Shown here one piece after another: positions 57,901 through 64,000 of a stretch of 64,000 nt of DNA. The position numbers and the translations under genes were made by a program. The stretch's first letter is position 1. Every line of letters begins with the position of its first letter. This DNA comes from Micrococcales bacterium (GTDB taxonomy: Bacteria > Actinomycetota > Actinomycetes > Actinomycetales > Microbacteriaceae), in the NCBI GenBank assembly GCA_017306245.1, contig JAFKIY010000001.1, forward strand, positions 620,001-684,000, given 5' to 3'. The notes beneath the pieces were generated by a model. That model was not told the origin of the DNA. It saw nothing but the letters and a program-made list of their open reading frames with translations, and made no database searches.

Positions 57901-58379
57901 GTGATCGCGCCCGAGAGCCGATGGTAGCCCTCCTGACCCCGGGCGAGGACGAGCAAGTGGCTGCCGTGCGGGTCGGCGACGCCGTTTTGCGGAGTATCGA
58001 GCCCGAGAGAGAGTTCAGCGCCGAAGATCGTCTTCAACTGCGGGAACTCCTCGGCGGCTTCCGCCATCCGCACGACCCCGTAGAAGCCGTCATGGTCGGT
58101 GATCGCGAGGCCGTGCAGGCCGAGCCGGGCGGCCTCCTCGATCAGTTCTTCCGGTGGGCTCGCGCCGTCAAGGAAGCTGAAGTTGGAATGAGAATGCAAT
58201 TCGGCGTAAGGCACCACCGCGCCGGTCGGCGGGGCGATCTCTGCCGGCTGATATGGCGCACGTTTGCGCGACCAGCCAGGGCTGCCGCTGCCATCCGGAG
58301 GGGTGAGATCCGCACTGCGGTTGCCCGAGAGCGTCTTTTCGAACTCCGACCAGGAGATCGGGGGATTCTTGAAGCCCAT
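54996..58379 (-). CDS. dnaE2: Error-prone DNA polymerase DnaE2
   Basis: Translesion C-family polymerase of 1127 residues working with ImuA' and ImuB. The N-terminal PHP domain has ELHSHSNFSFLDGAS and AITDHDGFYG; the polymerase active site has the aspartates in EPDIDVDFD and the third in VKFDLLGLG. GRGSAANSAVCYLL and RPGPIQGGAVHPY are typical of DnaE2. A C-terminal helix-hairpin-helix and OB-fold follow (GITFMNLEDESG). The ATG at 58379 lies 13 bases after imuB, so it should be induced with it in the SOS response. No beta-clamp motif was identified. Confidence 0.96.
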   Translation of the reverse strand: MGFKNPPISWSEFEKTLSGNRSADLTPPDGSGSPGWSRKRAPYQPAEIAPPTGAVVPYAELHSHSNFSFLDGASPPEELIEEAARLGLHGLAITDHDGFYGVVRMAEAAEEFPQLKTIFGAELSLGLDTPQNGVADPHGSHLLVLARGQEGYHRLSGAITAAQLAGAEKGRPIYDLDDLAERAGGHWLILTGCRKGRVRQALVDENTKAAARELGDLVERFGRDNLAVELHHHGNPLDDAHNDALATLAARQGLPVVATGNVHYATPERHRLATALAAVRARRSLDDLDGWLPASGAAHVRSGAEMAAKFARYPGAIERTVEFADDLAFRLRSVKPGLPKQDVPPGHTPMSWLRHLVWDAVPVKYPKATGADRDRIERELAVIEQKDFPGYFLIVHDIVREARSRGILCQGRGSAANSAVCYLLNITAVDSIYYKLPFERFLSSLRDEEPDIDVDFDSDRREEIIQYVYRKYGRYNAAQVANVISYRPKVAVRDMAKALGHSPGQQDAYSKQIERHSLTTGDHDIPEPVIELAQQVLTFPRHLGIHSGGMVLTDRPVGEVVPIEHGRMDGRTVVQWDKDDCAWMGLVKFDLLGLGMLAAIQYCFDLVRDHLGESWELSTIPREEAGVYDMLCRADSIGVFQVESRAQMGLLPRLQPRKFYDLVVEIAMIRPGPIQGGAVHPYVRRKLGREKVTYAHPKLVEPLERTLGIPVFQEQLMQMAMAVGNCTGEDADLLRRAMGSKRGVERIEKLREKLYAGMAENGLTQEASDDIYRKIQAFANFGFAESHSLSFALLVYASSWLKLHYPAAFLASLLRAQPMGFYSPASLVSDARRHGVEVRKPDVLVSGAEAGLEELGRETRIPRESCLAFEQPPVGAFDRSAPFTTDDHRRDARMAVRLGLAEVKGIGSALAERIVSERETHGPYRDQADLVHRVGLTTPQLEALAAAGAFDCFGLTVREALWMAGSAAQNRAEYLAGTLVTVQPPLFRLPTEAEVLIADLWATGISTTDHPVHHVRPLLDDRGVLPAAQLVTAESGRRIEVGGVVTHRQRPSTASGITFMNLEDESGLVNVICSVGVWKRYRRVARESSALIVRGILERSPEGVTNILADRLEPLLLVTRIPSRDFH

Positions 58380-58392
58380 CAGAGCGCGCCCA

Positions 58393-59958
58393 TCAGTCGT
58401 ACCTGCCCTCGGCCCACCAGTGGCCGTGCTCGAGTGCGAGCAACCATGCGGTGCCCGTCGTGTCGACCACCTGGAAGCGGCTCGTGCGGCTCGCACGCGC
58501 GGAGTCCCACCACTGTTCGTCGACCGTCCACGGGCCGGCCCACGCGGTGAGGCGCAGCGTGGAGCGGCCGCTCGACATGCTCGCAGGCGAACCATTGAGC
58601 GCACCGCGGACATCCACCGCCAGCGTGTCTCCGGATGCCGAAAAAACGGTCACGGGCCGCGGCGGTTCGAACACGGTCGAGGGCGCAGGTGCGGGCAGGT
58701 GTCCGGGCCACGGCGGTGATGGTTCGCGGTCATGAACGAGCCGGTCGCCCCACGGGACGAGCGTTGCACGGTCAGCCGGGCCCCTCCCGCCGCCGATGGC
58801 GCCCGTGAGCACGGCGGTGCGGCCGAGCATGCCCTGCACGCGCGAGAGGGCGTGGTGGATGCGCTCATCCGGTCCGCCGCCGAACAGTCCTTCCTCGTGG
58901 TTGCCGATCGAGTCGACGCTCGCCGGGATGAGCCGCACCGCGATGATGCCGGAGCTCAACCCCACTTCGGACGCGCCGCCCTGCAGTTGCCAGCGCACGC
59001 GGTCGACGACTTCCGCCGTGGTGAACGAGCGCGGATGCAGCCACGTGCGCGAGGAGAGTTCATCGCTCTCCGAGTCCAGTTCGACGCGCACGGCCGTGCA
59101 CACGAGCTTCGCGGCCGTGAGCCCCGCGATGAACCGGTCGGCGAGGGCGCGCACTCCGAACGCGACCTGGTCGATGCGGTCGACGGCGGGTTCGAACGCG
59201 ATGGCGCACTCCAGATCGTCTGGCGGAACGCGGGCCACAACCGGACGCGAGTCCAGCCCGCCGGAGAGCGCGTGCAGCCGGGCGCCCTGCTCGCCGAGCC
59301 GGTCGCGCACATCGCCGGCATCGAGGGCAGCGAAGTCGCCGAGCGTGTACACGCCGAGCCGCCGCAGGAGCGTCACGACCGAGGCCTCGCCCGCGCTGGA
59401 ATCATCGAGCACTCCGACCGGCAGGGGAGCGAGGTATTCTGCCGCAGTGCCGGCCGGAACGACGCGGATGCGCTGCGGAAACCGCTGCCTGGCCGCCTGC
59501 TCCGCCGTGAACACGCCGTCGGCGATGCCGATGCGGGTGCCGGGCACGCCCAGTTCGTCGAGCTGGTCGAGCAGCCAGAGCGCTGCCTCTTCCTCGCTGC
59601 CGTAGTAGCTGGCGGGGCCGCGTGCCCGGATGGCGCACACGCCGGGGCGCAGCGACTGCACTCCCGGCATGAGCTCTTCGATCGCGGTGAGCACGGGTTC
59701 GAATGCGCGCGCTTCCTCATCCGGGTGATGCGGCGCGACCAGGAGCGTGGGGCAGCGGGCTTGTGCCTCCCGCAGTTTGAGCCCGCGGATCACGCCTTCG
59801 GCGCGGGCGGAGGCCGAGCACGCGAACACGCGGCCGGTCTCGATGATGGCAATCAGGGCATCCGGTTTCAGACCCTGAGTGCGAATGGCCGCCTCAACGG
59901 GCCAGTCCGGGCACCACAGGAGCAGCACGCGCTCCGGTGCAGAAATCGAGGCAGGCAT
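58393..59958 (-). CDS. imuB: ImuB, inactive Y-family polymerase-like mutasome protein
   Basis: Adapter of the actinobacterial mutasome, 521 residues. The Y-family fold is visible (LLLWCPDWPVEAA in place of the catalytic D-x-D region, IGIADGVFTAEQAAR, LRRLGVYTLGDFAAL, and the little-finger part), but the catalytic S-x-D-E site reads SYYGSEEEA, so it is probably inactive as a polymerase and acts as a bridge between DnaE2, ImuA' and the sliding clamp. The ATG at 59958 has GATACT 6 bases ahead, overlapped by a LexA box. Confidence 0.93.
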   Translation of the reverse strand: MPASISAPERVLLLWCPDWPVEAAIRTQGLKPDALIAIIETGRVFACSASARAEGVIRGLKLREAQARCPTLLVAPHHPDEEARAFEPVLTAIEELMPGVQSLRPGVCAIRARGPASYYGSEEEAALWLLDQLDELGVPGTRIGIADGVFTAEQAARQRFPQRIRVVPAGTAAEYLAPLPVGVLDDSSAGEASVVTLLRRLGVYTLGDFAALDAGDVRDRLGEQGARLHALSGGLDSRPVVARVPPDDLECAIAFEPAVDRIDQVAFGVRALADRFIAGLTAAKLVCTAVRVELDSESDELSSRTWLHPRSFTTAEVVDRVRWQLQGGASEVGLSSGIIAVRLIPASVDSIGNHEEGLFGGGPDERIHHALSRVQGMLGRTAVLTGAIGGGRGPADRATLVPWGDRLVHDREPSPPWPGHLPAPAPSTVFEPPRPVTVFSASGDTLAVDVRGALNGSPASMSSGRSTLRLTAWAGPWTVDEQWWDSARASRTSRFQVVDTTGTAWLLALEHGHWWAEGRYD

Positions 59959-59968
59959 TCATTAAGTA

Positions 59969-59984
59969 TCGAACATAGATACGA
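59969..59984 (-). promoter_or_regulatory. LexA (SOS) box upstream of imuB
   Basis: On the minus strand TCGTAT-CTAT-GTTCGA, two mismatches from TCGAAC-N4-GTTCGA. Its right arm overlaps the -10 GATACT (59970-59965), which is 6 bases before the ATG. It shares TTAAGTATCGAACAT (plus strand) with the imuA' box. Confidence 0.7.
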
Positions 59985-59987
59985 CAA

Positions 59988-60659
59988 TTACCAGTGAGCT
60001 GCCTGGAGCGATCCCACTCCCGTGTCACCGTAATTTTCGGGCAGAAGGATGCGCGCGCTGCGAGGTCGGCCGCCTGTCCTGCTCGTGACGGTCACGGTGG
60101 CTTCGCGCGAGCGCAGGTGGCCGTGGCCGTCGCCGATTCCGGTCCAGGAACTTTCGGTGATGCTCAGCATCGCCTCGCTCTGCGGCCAGGTGTTGTGTGA
60201 CCCGTTGCCCAGCACGAGCAGCGTTGCACCGCGTTTGCGCAGGCGTGCGGAGAGCCGTGCAACACTCGCATCGCTTGCCCGTTTTGGCGGGCGAATCACG
60301 ATGACACGCAGCGCGTCGGCGATCGCCCCCGTCGTGGCGAGCCACTGGTCACCGGGGTCGGGAACCAGCACGAGCCTCCCGAGGTCGATGCCGAATCCGG
60401 CCGCGGCTTCCACGCCGAACTCGGGCACCCCGACGACGCCGCACCATGCCCCGGCGGCAGACGGTGCGGCGAGCAGCAGCATGATCAGGGTGAGGGAGCG
60501 GTCGACCGAGTAGGTCGCCCCCTCCTGGAGCGCGCCGCCGGGCAGCAGCCGAGCGATCGCCGGGTGGGTGGGCAGGCTGCGCGTGTCGAGCTTCGTCGTC
60601 TGCAGTTGCCGGATGCGTTCCCGCAGCTCGGGGACGCTCGCCATCGCAGTATTGGACAT
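59988..60659 (-). CDS. imuA: ImuA' RecA-like mutasome protein
   Basis: Protein of 223 residues, a RecA/SulA-like partner needed for ImuB-DnaE2 mutagenesis. The RecA-like core is seen in ARLLPGGALQEGATYSVDRS, GVVGVPEFGVEAAAGFGIDL and RLVLVPDPGDQWL, but no full Walker A motif, which fits the ImuA' branch. The ATG at 60659 is preceded by GATACT and 6 bases and by a LexA box. It is first in the order imuA'-imuB-dnaE2. Confidence 0.92.
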   Translation of the reverse strand: MSNTAMASVPELRERIRQLQTTKLDTRSLPTHPAIARLLPGGALQEGATYSVDRSLTLIMLLLAAPSAAGAWCGVVGVPEFGVEAAAGFGIDLGRLVLVPDPGDQWLATTGAIADALRVIVIRPPKRASDASVARLSARLRKRGATLLVLGNGSHNTWPQSEAMLSITESSWTGIGDGHGHLRSREATVTVTSRTGGRPRSARILLPENYGDTGVGSLQAAHW

Positions 60660-60669
60660 CCCTTAAGTA

Positions 60670-60685
60670 TCGAACATCCATTCGA
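60670..60685 (-). promoter_or_regulatory. LexA (SOS) box upstream of imuA'
   Basis: On the minus strand TCGAAT-GGAT-GTTCGA, one mismatch from the actinobacterial SOS consensus TCGAAC-N4-GTTCGA. It lies between a -35-like TTGTTT (60694-60689) and the -10 GATACT (60671-60666), overlapping the latter, so LexA would block a leaderless promoter directly. Confidence 0.8.
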
Positions 60686-60708
60686 TGAAAACAACCGGTG
60701 TGGCGTCC

Positions 60709-61962
60709 CTACCGGAGAGGATCGAAGTGTTTCAGCAGGGGATCGGGCTCGCCGACGATCGCGCCGGCCAGGAACTTGCCGGTGAGCGGTCCGAGCGCGA
60801 TTCCCCACATGCCGTGGCCGCCGCCCACGAACACGCGCGGGTTCTTCGTCGCTCCGATGAGGGCGTGGCCGTCGGCCGTGACGGGGCGGCCGCCGACCCA
60901 TTCCTCTTCGCGGGCATCCCAGTCAACCCCCTGGAAGACGGGGCGGCCCGCCGCGATGAGAGTCTGGATGCGGCGCGGATCCGGTGCCGCATCGACGCTG
61001 CGGAACTCCATCATGCCGCCGATCCGAAGCCGGTCGCCGAGGGGCGTGCACGCAAGCCGTTGCGCCGGAAAGTAGATCGGGTGCGTCGGGATGACCTCCG
61101 GCTTCACGCTGAAGCTGTAACCGCGGCCGGCCTGCACGATCGCCTTGACGCCGAACCGGCGCGTGAGTTTGTTGAGCCATGCCCCGGTCGCGATGACGAC
61201 GGCGTCGGCGCCGATGGGCTCTCCCGACGCCGAAATGATCTCGACACCGTTTTCCGAGTCGCGGATGTCGGTCACGTCGAAGCCGGTTTTCAATTCTGCG
61301 CCGCGTGCGACGACGGCCGCACCGAGTGACTCTGCGTACCTGGGCGGGTTGATGAAGTACTGGCCGCGCAGCAGGACGCCGCACACGACGGCATCCGACA
61401 GTGTCGGTTCGAACTCGCGCAACTCGTCGCCCGTGGCCAGGTCGAAGTCGACGGTTCCGCCGCTGCGGGTGACGGCCTCGAACTCGTGGAGCAGACCTTT
61501 GCGGTCCTTTTCGCTCAGGAACCCGGCAAGGAACGGTTTGGCTTCCTTGACCGGTTCCGCCACTCCACCTGCGGCAAGCTCGTGGAACGGTTCCATCGCG
61601 ATGGGGTTCACTTTCGCGAAAATCTCGATGGATTTCCGCCACTGGCGGGGGAGCGCGTGCACCGCGAATCCGAGCAGGAACCGGATGAGTCTAGGGTCGT
61701 GCGCGAGCGGGATGTAGAGCGGAGATTTCGAACTGAGCATCGCCTTCGGGCCCGACATGAGCACGGATGGCTCGCCGAGCGGCAGGGTTAGCGCCGGGGT
61801 GAGCCATCCGGCGTTGCCCCAGCTGGAACCGGCGGCGACGCCGGTGCGGTCGACGACGGTGACGTTCACTCCATGTTCCTGGAGGTACCACGCGGTCGTC
61901 AGCCCGATCATTCCCGCCCCGACGATGACGACGCGCTTGATTCCGGAGGAGTTCGTGCTCAT
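60709..61962 (-). CDS. FAD-dependent D-amino-acid dehydrogenase-like oxidoreductase
   Basis: Protein of 417 residues of the DadA/GlyOX group. The FAD motif VVIVGAGMIGLTTAWYL is at 11-27, TVVDRTGVAAGSSWGNAGWL follows, and the C-terminal VGGGHGMWGIALGPLTGKFLA ends the fold. It may oxidise a D-amino acid, glycine or proline derivative; the substrate is not clear, and the genes next to it do not help. TATGGT and 6 bases precede the ATG (leaderless). A 12-base-spaced direct repeat lies upstream. Confidence 0.88.
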   Translation of the reverse strand: MSTNSSGIKRVVIVGAGMIGLTTAWYLQEHGVNVTVVDRTGVAAGSSWGNAGWLTPALTLPLGEPSVLMSGPKAMLSSKSPLYIPLAHDPRLIRFLLGFAVHALPRQWRKSIEIFAKVNPIAMEPFHELAAGGVAEPVKEAKPFLAGFLSEKDRKGLLHEFEAVTRSGGTVDFDLATGDELREFEPTLSDAVVCGVLLRGQYFINPPRYAESLGAAVVARGAELKTGFDVTDIRDSENGVEIISASGEPIGADAVVIATGAWLNKLTRRFGVKAIVQAGRGYSFSVKPEVIPTHPIYFPAQRLACTPLGDRLRIGGMMEFRSVDAAPDPRRIQTLIAAGRPVFQGVDWDAREEEWVGGRPVTADGHALIGATKNPRVFVGGGHGMWGIALGPLTGKFLAGAIVGEPDPLLKHFDPLR

Positions 61963-61997
61963 GCACTAACCATATCCACCACGACGTGCCGTAAAGA

Positions 61998-62019
61998 GCG
62001 GTCGGAACGGCGGTCGGAA
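61998..62019. promoter_or_regulatory. Direct repeat upstream of the D-amino-acid dehydrogenase gene
   Basis: GCGGTCGGAA occurs twice, at 61998-62007 and 62010-62019, one helical turn apart (12 bases), just upstream of the expected -35 (61997-61992) of the dehydrogenase promoter. It could bind an activator as a tandem dimer, or may be chance in GC-rich DNA. Confidence 0.3.
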
Positions 62020-62025
62020 GTGTGC

Positions 62026-63381
62026 TCAGAAGGGCGGTGGGGGTTCCTCGTATGTGAATCTCGGACCCGGCGGGTCGCCGCCGGACACGACGACGCCTTG
62101 CGGGCTCGTCCATTCGAGGATTCCGGGCGAGACTTGCCTGACTTTCCACGGCGAATGGTGTTTGAGAATGTGGTGCCAGCGGCAGAGGAGTGCGAAGTTC
62201 TCGGGGACGGATTTTCCGCCATCCTCCCACGCGACCGTGTGGTCGGCATCGCACCAGCGGGCATCGCGGGTGCATCCCGGAAACTGGCAGTGCTGATCCC
62301 GTGCCGACAGAAACCTCCGAACGCTGGCGGTTGGCCGGTAGATGTCGGCCGCCACGACCATCCCGGTGACGGGGTGGGTAAGTACGCGCGTGAACTCCGG
62401 CGCGTTGGCGGTGAGCCGAAGCGCCGTGTCGAGGTCGATCGGCCCGCGTCCGGTGAGGGCGGCGGGCTCATCGCCCTTGCCGAGAAGCGTGAGCGCAGGA
62501 ATCGTGATCGAAATTTGAGCCTTGATGCCTTCTGCCGCCGTATGCGGAGCGTCCTCGCCGCACGCGGGTTCACCGGTGAGCAGAAGGTCCGTCGCAAGGT
62601 CTGCGCGCAACTGGTCCCGCGTGCGCGGGTCGCCCGCAGCGGAAACGGCTTTCGCCTGCCGGGTCAGCCGGTCGAATATCGCGGCGGCGAACGGGGTCGG
62701 CAGCAGGTGAAGCAGCTCGGACATTCCGTTGTCGAGTTCCCTGATCGAAACGGTCCGGGTGTCGCAGGCTGCCGCGTGCCGTTCCTCGAACGTTTCGGTG
62801 CGGAGGCGTGCTGAGACGATCTTTGCCGTCGTCGCGAGCTTGCCGGGCGTTGTTGCCTCTGCCCGCTCGATGAGCTGCCGCTCGTAATCCGCTCGCCGAT
62901 CCTCATCGATTCCCACACTGTGCTCCAGAATGACGCGGGCGTGGGCAAGGGAGATCCGTCCGGCATCCAGAGCAATCAGCGTTGCGGGCAAAGACCCCAC
63001 CAGCGCTGCCGCGGAACTCACCATGCTTTGCACGGTGCGGTCGGCAAGCCGCGTCGCGACGGCAATTTCGGCGACCATGGAACGCCAGGCGATCTCACGA
63101 TTGTCCTGATGCGGCGACTTCGGTGCTGCTTTGGCGCTTTCCAGAGCAATTGCTTCGAGCCGCGCGAGGCACCGCTGCTCGCGTGCCTGCAGAGAGGCAA
63201 TCATCGTGCGGGTCTCGACGAGGGCATCCAGGCAATCCTGCGTCTCGTCGTAGTCGCCGTGATGCGCGGACCACGCGGCCACCAGATCATCGAACTCGCG
63301 GTCAAAGTCCCAGTCGAGCTCATGTTCGAACTCGCGGTCGAGGTCACATTGTGCGACCTTTTCGCTGCTGACTTCTTCCAT
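62026..63381 (-). CDS. DUF222 and HNH endonuclease domain protein
   Basis: Protein of 451 residues of the 13E12-like family that is multi-copy in many actinobacteria. An acidic N-terminus with a short repeat (DREFEHELDWDFDREFDD) leads to the DUF222 domain (about 90-330), then an HNH region: LSARDQHCQFPGCTRDARWC, DADHTVAWEDGG and LLCRWHHILKH, which keep the histidines and cysteine pairs of an active metal-binding nuclease. Its role is unknown; a link to mobile DNA has been proposed for the family. It is divergent from the GNAT gene. Confidence 0.9.
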   Translation of the reverse strand: MEEVSSEKVAQCDLDREFEHELDWDFDREFDDLVAAWSAHHGDYDETQDCLDALVETRTMIASLQAREQRCLARLEAIALESAKAAPKSPHQDNREIAWRSMVAEIAVATRLADRTVQSMVSSAAALVGSLPATLIALDAGRISLAHARVILEHSVGIDEDRRADYERQLIERAEATTPGKLATTAKIVSARLRTETFEERHAAACDTRTVSIRELDNGMSELLHLLPTPFAAAIFDRLTRQAKAVSAAGDPRTRDQLRADLATDLLLTGEPACGEDAPHTAAEGIKAQISITIPALTLLGKGDEPAALTGRGPIDLDTALRLTANAPEFTRVLTHPVTGMVVAADIYRPTASVRRFLSARDQHCQFPGCTRDARWCDADHTVAWEDGGKSVPENFALLCRWHHILKHHSPWKVRQVSPGILEWTSPQGVVVSGGDPPGPRFTYEEPPPPF

Positions 63382-63455
63382 ACCTTCAGTGAATACCCCA
63401 CCACTGACATTCGTGCCCGAACCGCGTCCCGCCTGCCTGCGCGTACCATCTGAGC

Positions 63456-63935
63456 ATGAACGGGAGCGTGAGGAAGGCGACGATCGAGGACGCCGACGCG
63501 ATCGGGCGCGTGCACTATCTCGCCCACGTGGAAACCTACACGGGAAAGTTTTCGTCCGAAGTCATCGAGGCCAATCCGCCCGAACACCGGGCGCGGATGT
63601 GGCGACGCATCATCGGGGAGCAGCTCGGCGACGCGTGGGTTGCCGAGCTGGACAACGAGATCGTCGGCTTCACACATACCGGGCCACCGCGCGATGAAGA
63701 CCCGCCGAGAGACATTGAACTCAACACCATTTACCTCCTCGCAGCACACCACGGTTCCGGACTCGGCCAGGCGCTGCTGGATTCCGTCCTCGGCGATCGC
63801 CCTGCCATGCTCTGGGTGCTCGACGAGAACCCGCGCGCGATCGCGTTCTACCGTCGAAATGGCTTCGAACCGGATGGAGCGGAGAAGAATGACCGCGACT
63901 ACGGCGACATCCGGGAAATCAGACTCGTGCGGTGA
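63456..63935 (+). CDS. GNAT-family N-acetyltransferase
   Basis: Protein of 159 residues with the GNAT fold. RKATIEDADAIGRVHYLAH is the usual first strand and helix, WVAELDNEIVGFTH the central strands, IYLLAAHHGSGLGQALLD the acetyl-CoA loop (the Q/R-x2-G-x-G/A site reads HHGSGLG), and ENPRAIAFYRRNGFEPDG the C-terminal block. The acceptor is unknown. TACCAT ends 6 bases before the ATG, a leaderless signature. Confidence 0.92.
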   Translation: MNGSVRKATIEDADAIGRVHYLAHVETYTGKFSSEVIEANPPEHRARMWRRIIGEQLGDAWVAELDNEIVGFTHTGPPRDEDPPRDIELNTIYLLAAHHGSGLGQALLDSVLGDRPAMLWVLDENPRAIAFYRRNGFEPDGAEKNDRDYGDIREIRLVR

Positions 63936-63973
63936 TGTTAGCCGAATCCGCCGAACAGGAGAATACTGGCACT

Positions 63974-64000
63974 ATGCATCCGATCGAATACGTACTGCTC
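63974..64000 (+). CDS. Start of an unidentified gene, cut by the window end
   Basis: Nine codons, MHPIEYVLL, remain open to the end of the window. AATACT followed by 6 bases and the ATG matches the leaderless promoter spacing of other genes here, and CAGGAG lies about 13 bases before. The product cannot be told from so few residues. Confidence 0.45.

Noticed and set aside
63386..63407. TCAGTG-N10-CACTGA inverted repeat between the HNH and GNAT genes
   Set aside because: Short arms with a long spacer and no clear link to a promoter element; too weak to call.

Overview
The window is a gene-dense, high-GC chromosome segment from an actinobacterium, most likely of the family Microbacteriaceae. 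The evidence is the core gene order uvrC-rapZ-whiA / sod-gap-pgk-tpiA-secG-rbpA facing a pgl-opcA-zwf-pgi-tal-tkt operon, the actinobacteria-specific proteins RbpA, OpcA and WhiA, an ImuA'/ImuB/DnaE2 mutasome and a DUF222-HNH protein. I cannot name a genus. No tRNA, rRNA, CRISPR array, insertion sequence or phage gene was seen, and no gap between genes exceeds about 300 bases. No GC-rich stem followed by a T-run (classical intrinsic terminator) was seen either; many convergent genes touch or overlap at their stop codons.

Layout. 1-8042 (+): DNA repair and cell-envelope/sporulation-type regulators, superoxide dismutase, lower glycolysis, SecG and RbpA. 8052-16219 (-): the oxidative and non-oxidative pentose phosphate operon. 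16436-18254: haem O and haem A synthases, tail to tail. 18532-22644 (+): SUF iron-sulfur assembly operon (sufB, sufD, Rieske ferredoxin, sufC, sufT) without sufR, sufS or sufU. 22641-31368: BioY, an ABC-F ATPase, SURF1 with two small partners, FabG, SerB, the divergent glgC/glgA pair, an ABC ATPase and zinc-independent L31. 31380-40609: housekeeping enzymes, an exonuclease, a sirtuin, an rRNA/tRNA methyltransferase, a penicillin-binding carboxypeptidase and a desaturase. 40640-47141 (-): a lipid-linked sugar system (GT2-GtrA fusion and GT39 transferase), a two-component system, and an SRAP protein with a HAD phosphatase. 48033-54899 (-): an organophosphate uptake operon. 54996-60659 (-): SOS mutasome. 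60709-64000: an amino-acid dehydrogenase, DUF222-HNH, a GNAT acetyltransferase and the first codons of one more gene.

The most interesting locus is 48033-54966. A HAD phosphatase, PhnD-, PhnC- and two PhnE-type transporter proteins, an Rv0805-like phosphodiesterase, an RpiR-type repressor and probably MgtC form one transcription unit with almost every junction overlapping by 4 bases. No C-P lyase or phosphonatase gene is present, so the substrate is more likely a phosphate ester or diester than a classical phosphonate. Its promoter can be read directly (TGGACA, 17 bases, TAACCT, 6 bases, GTG) and is covered by two matching inverted repeats 30 bases apart. A near-perfect 20-base-pair hairpin lies between phnD and phnC.

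A second, window-wide pattern is that at least 16 genes have a -10 hexamer of the form TANNNT (or GATACT) exactly 6 or 7 bases before the start codon, the signature of leaderless transcripts. In the two SOS genes the LexA box overlaps this hexamer. The pattern was also used here to choose between alternative starts.
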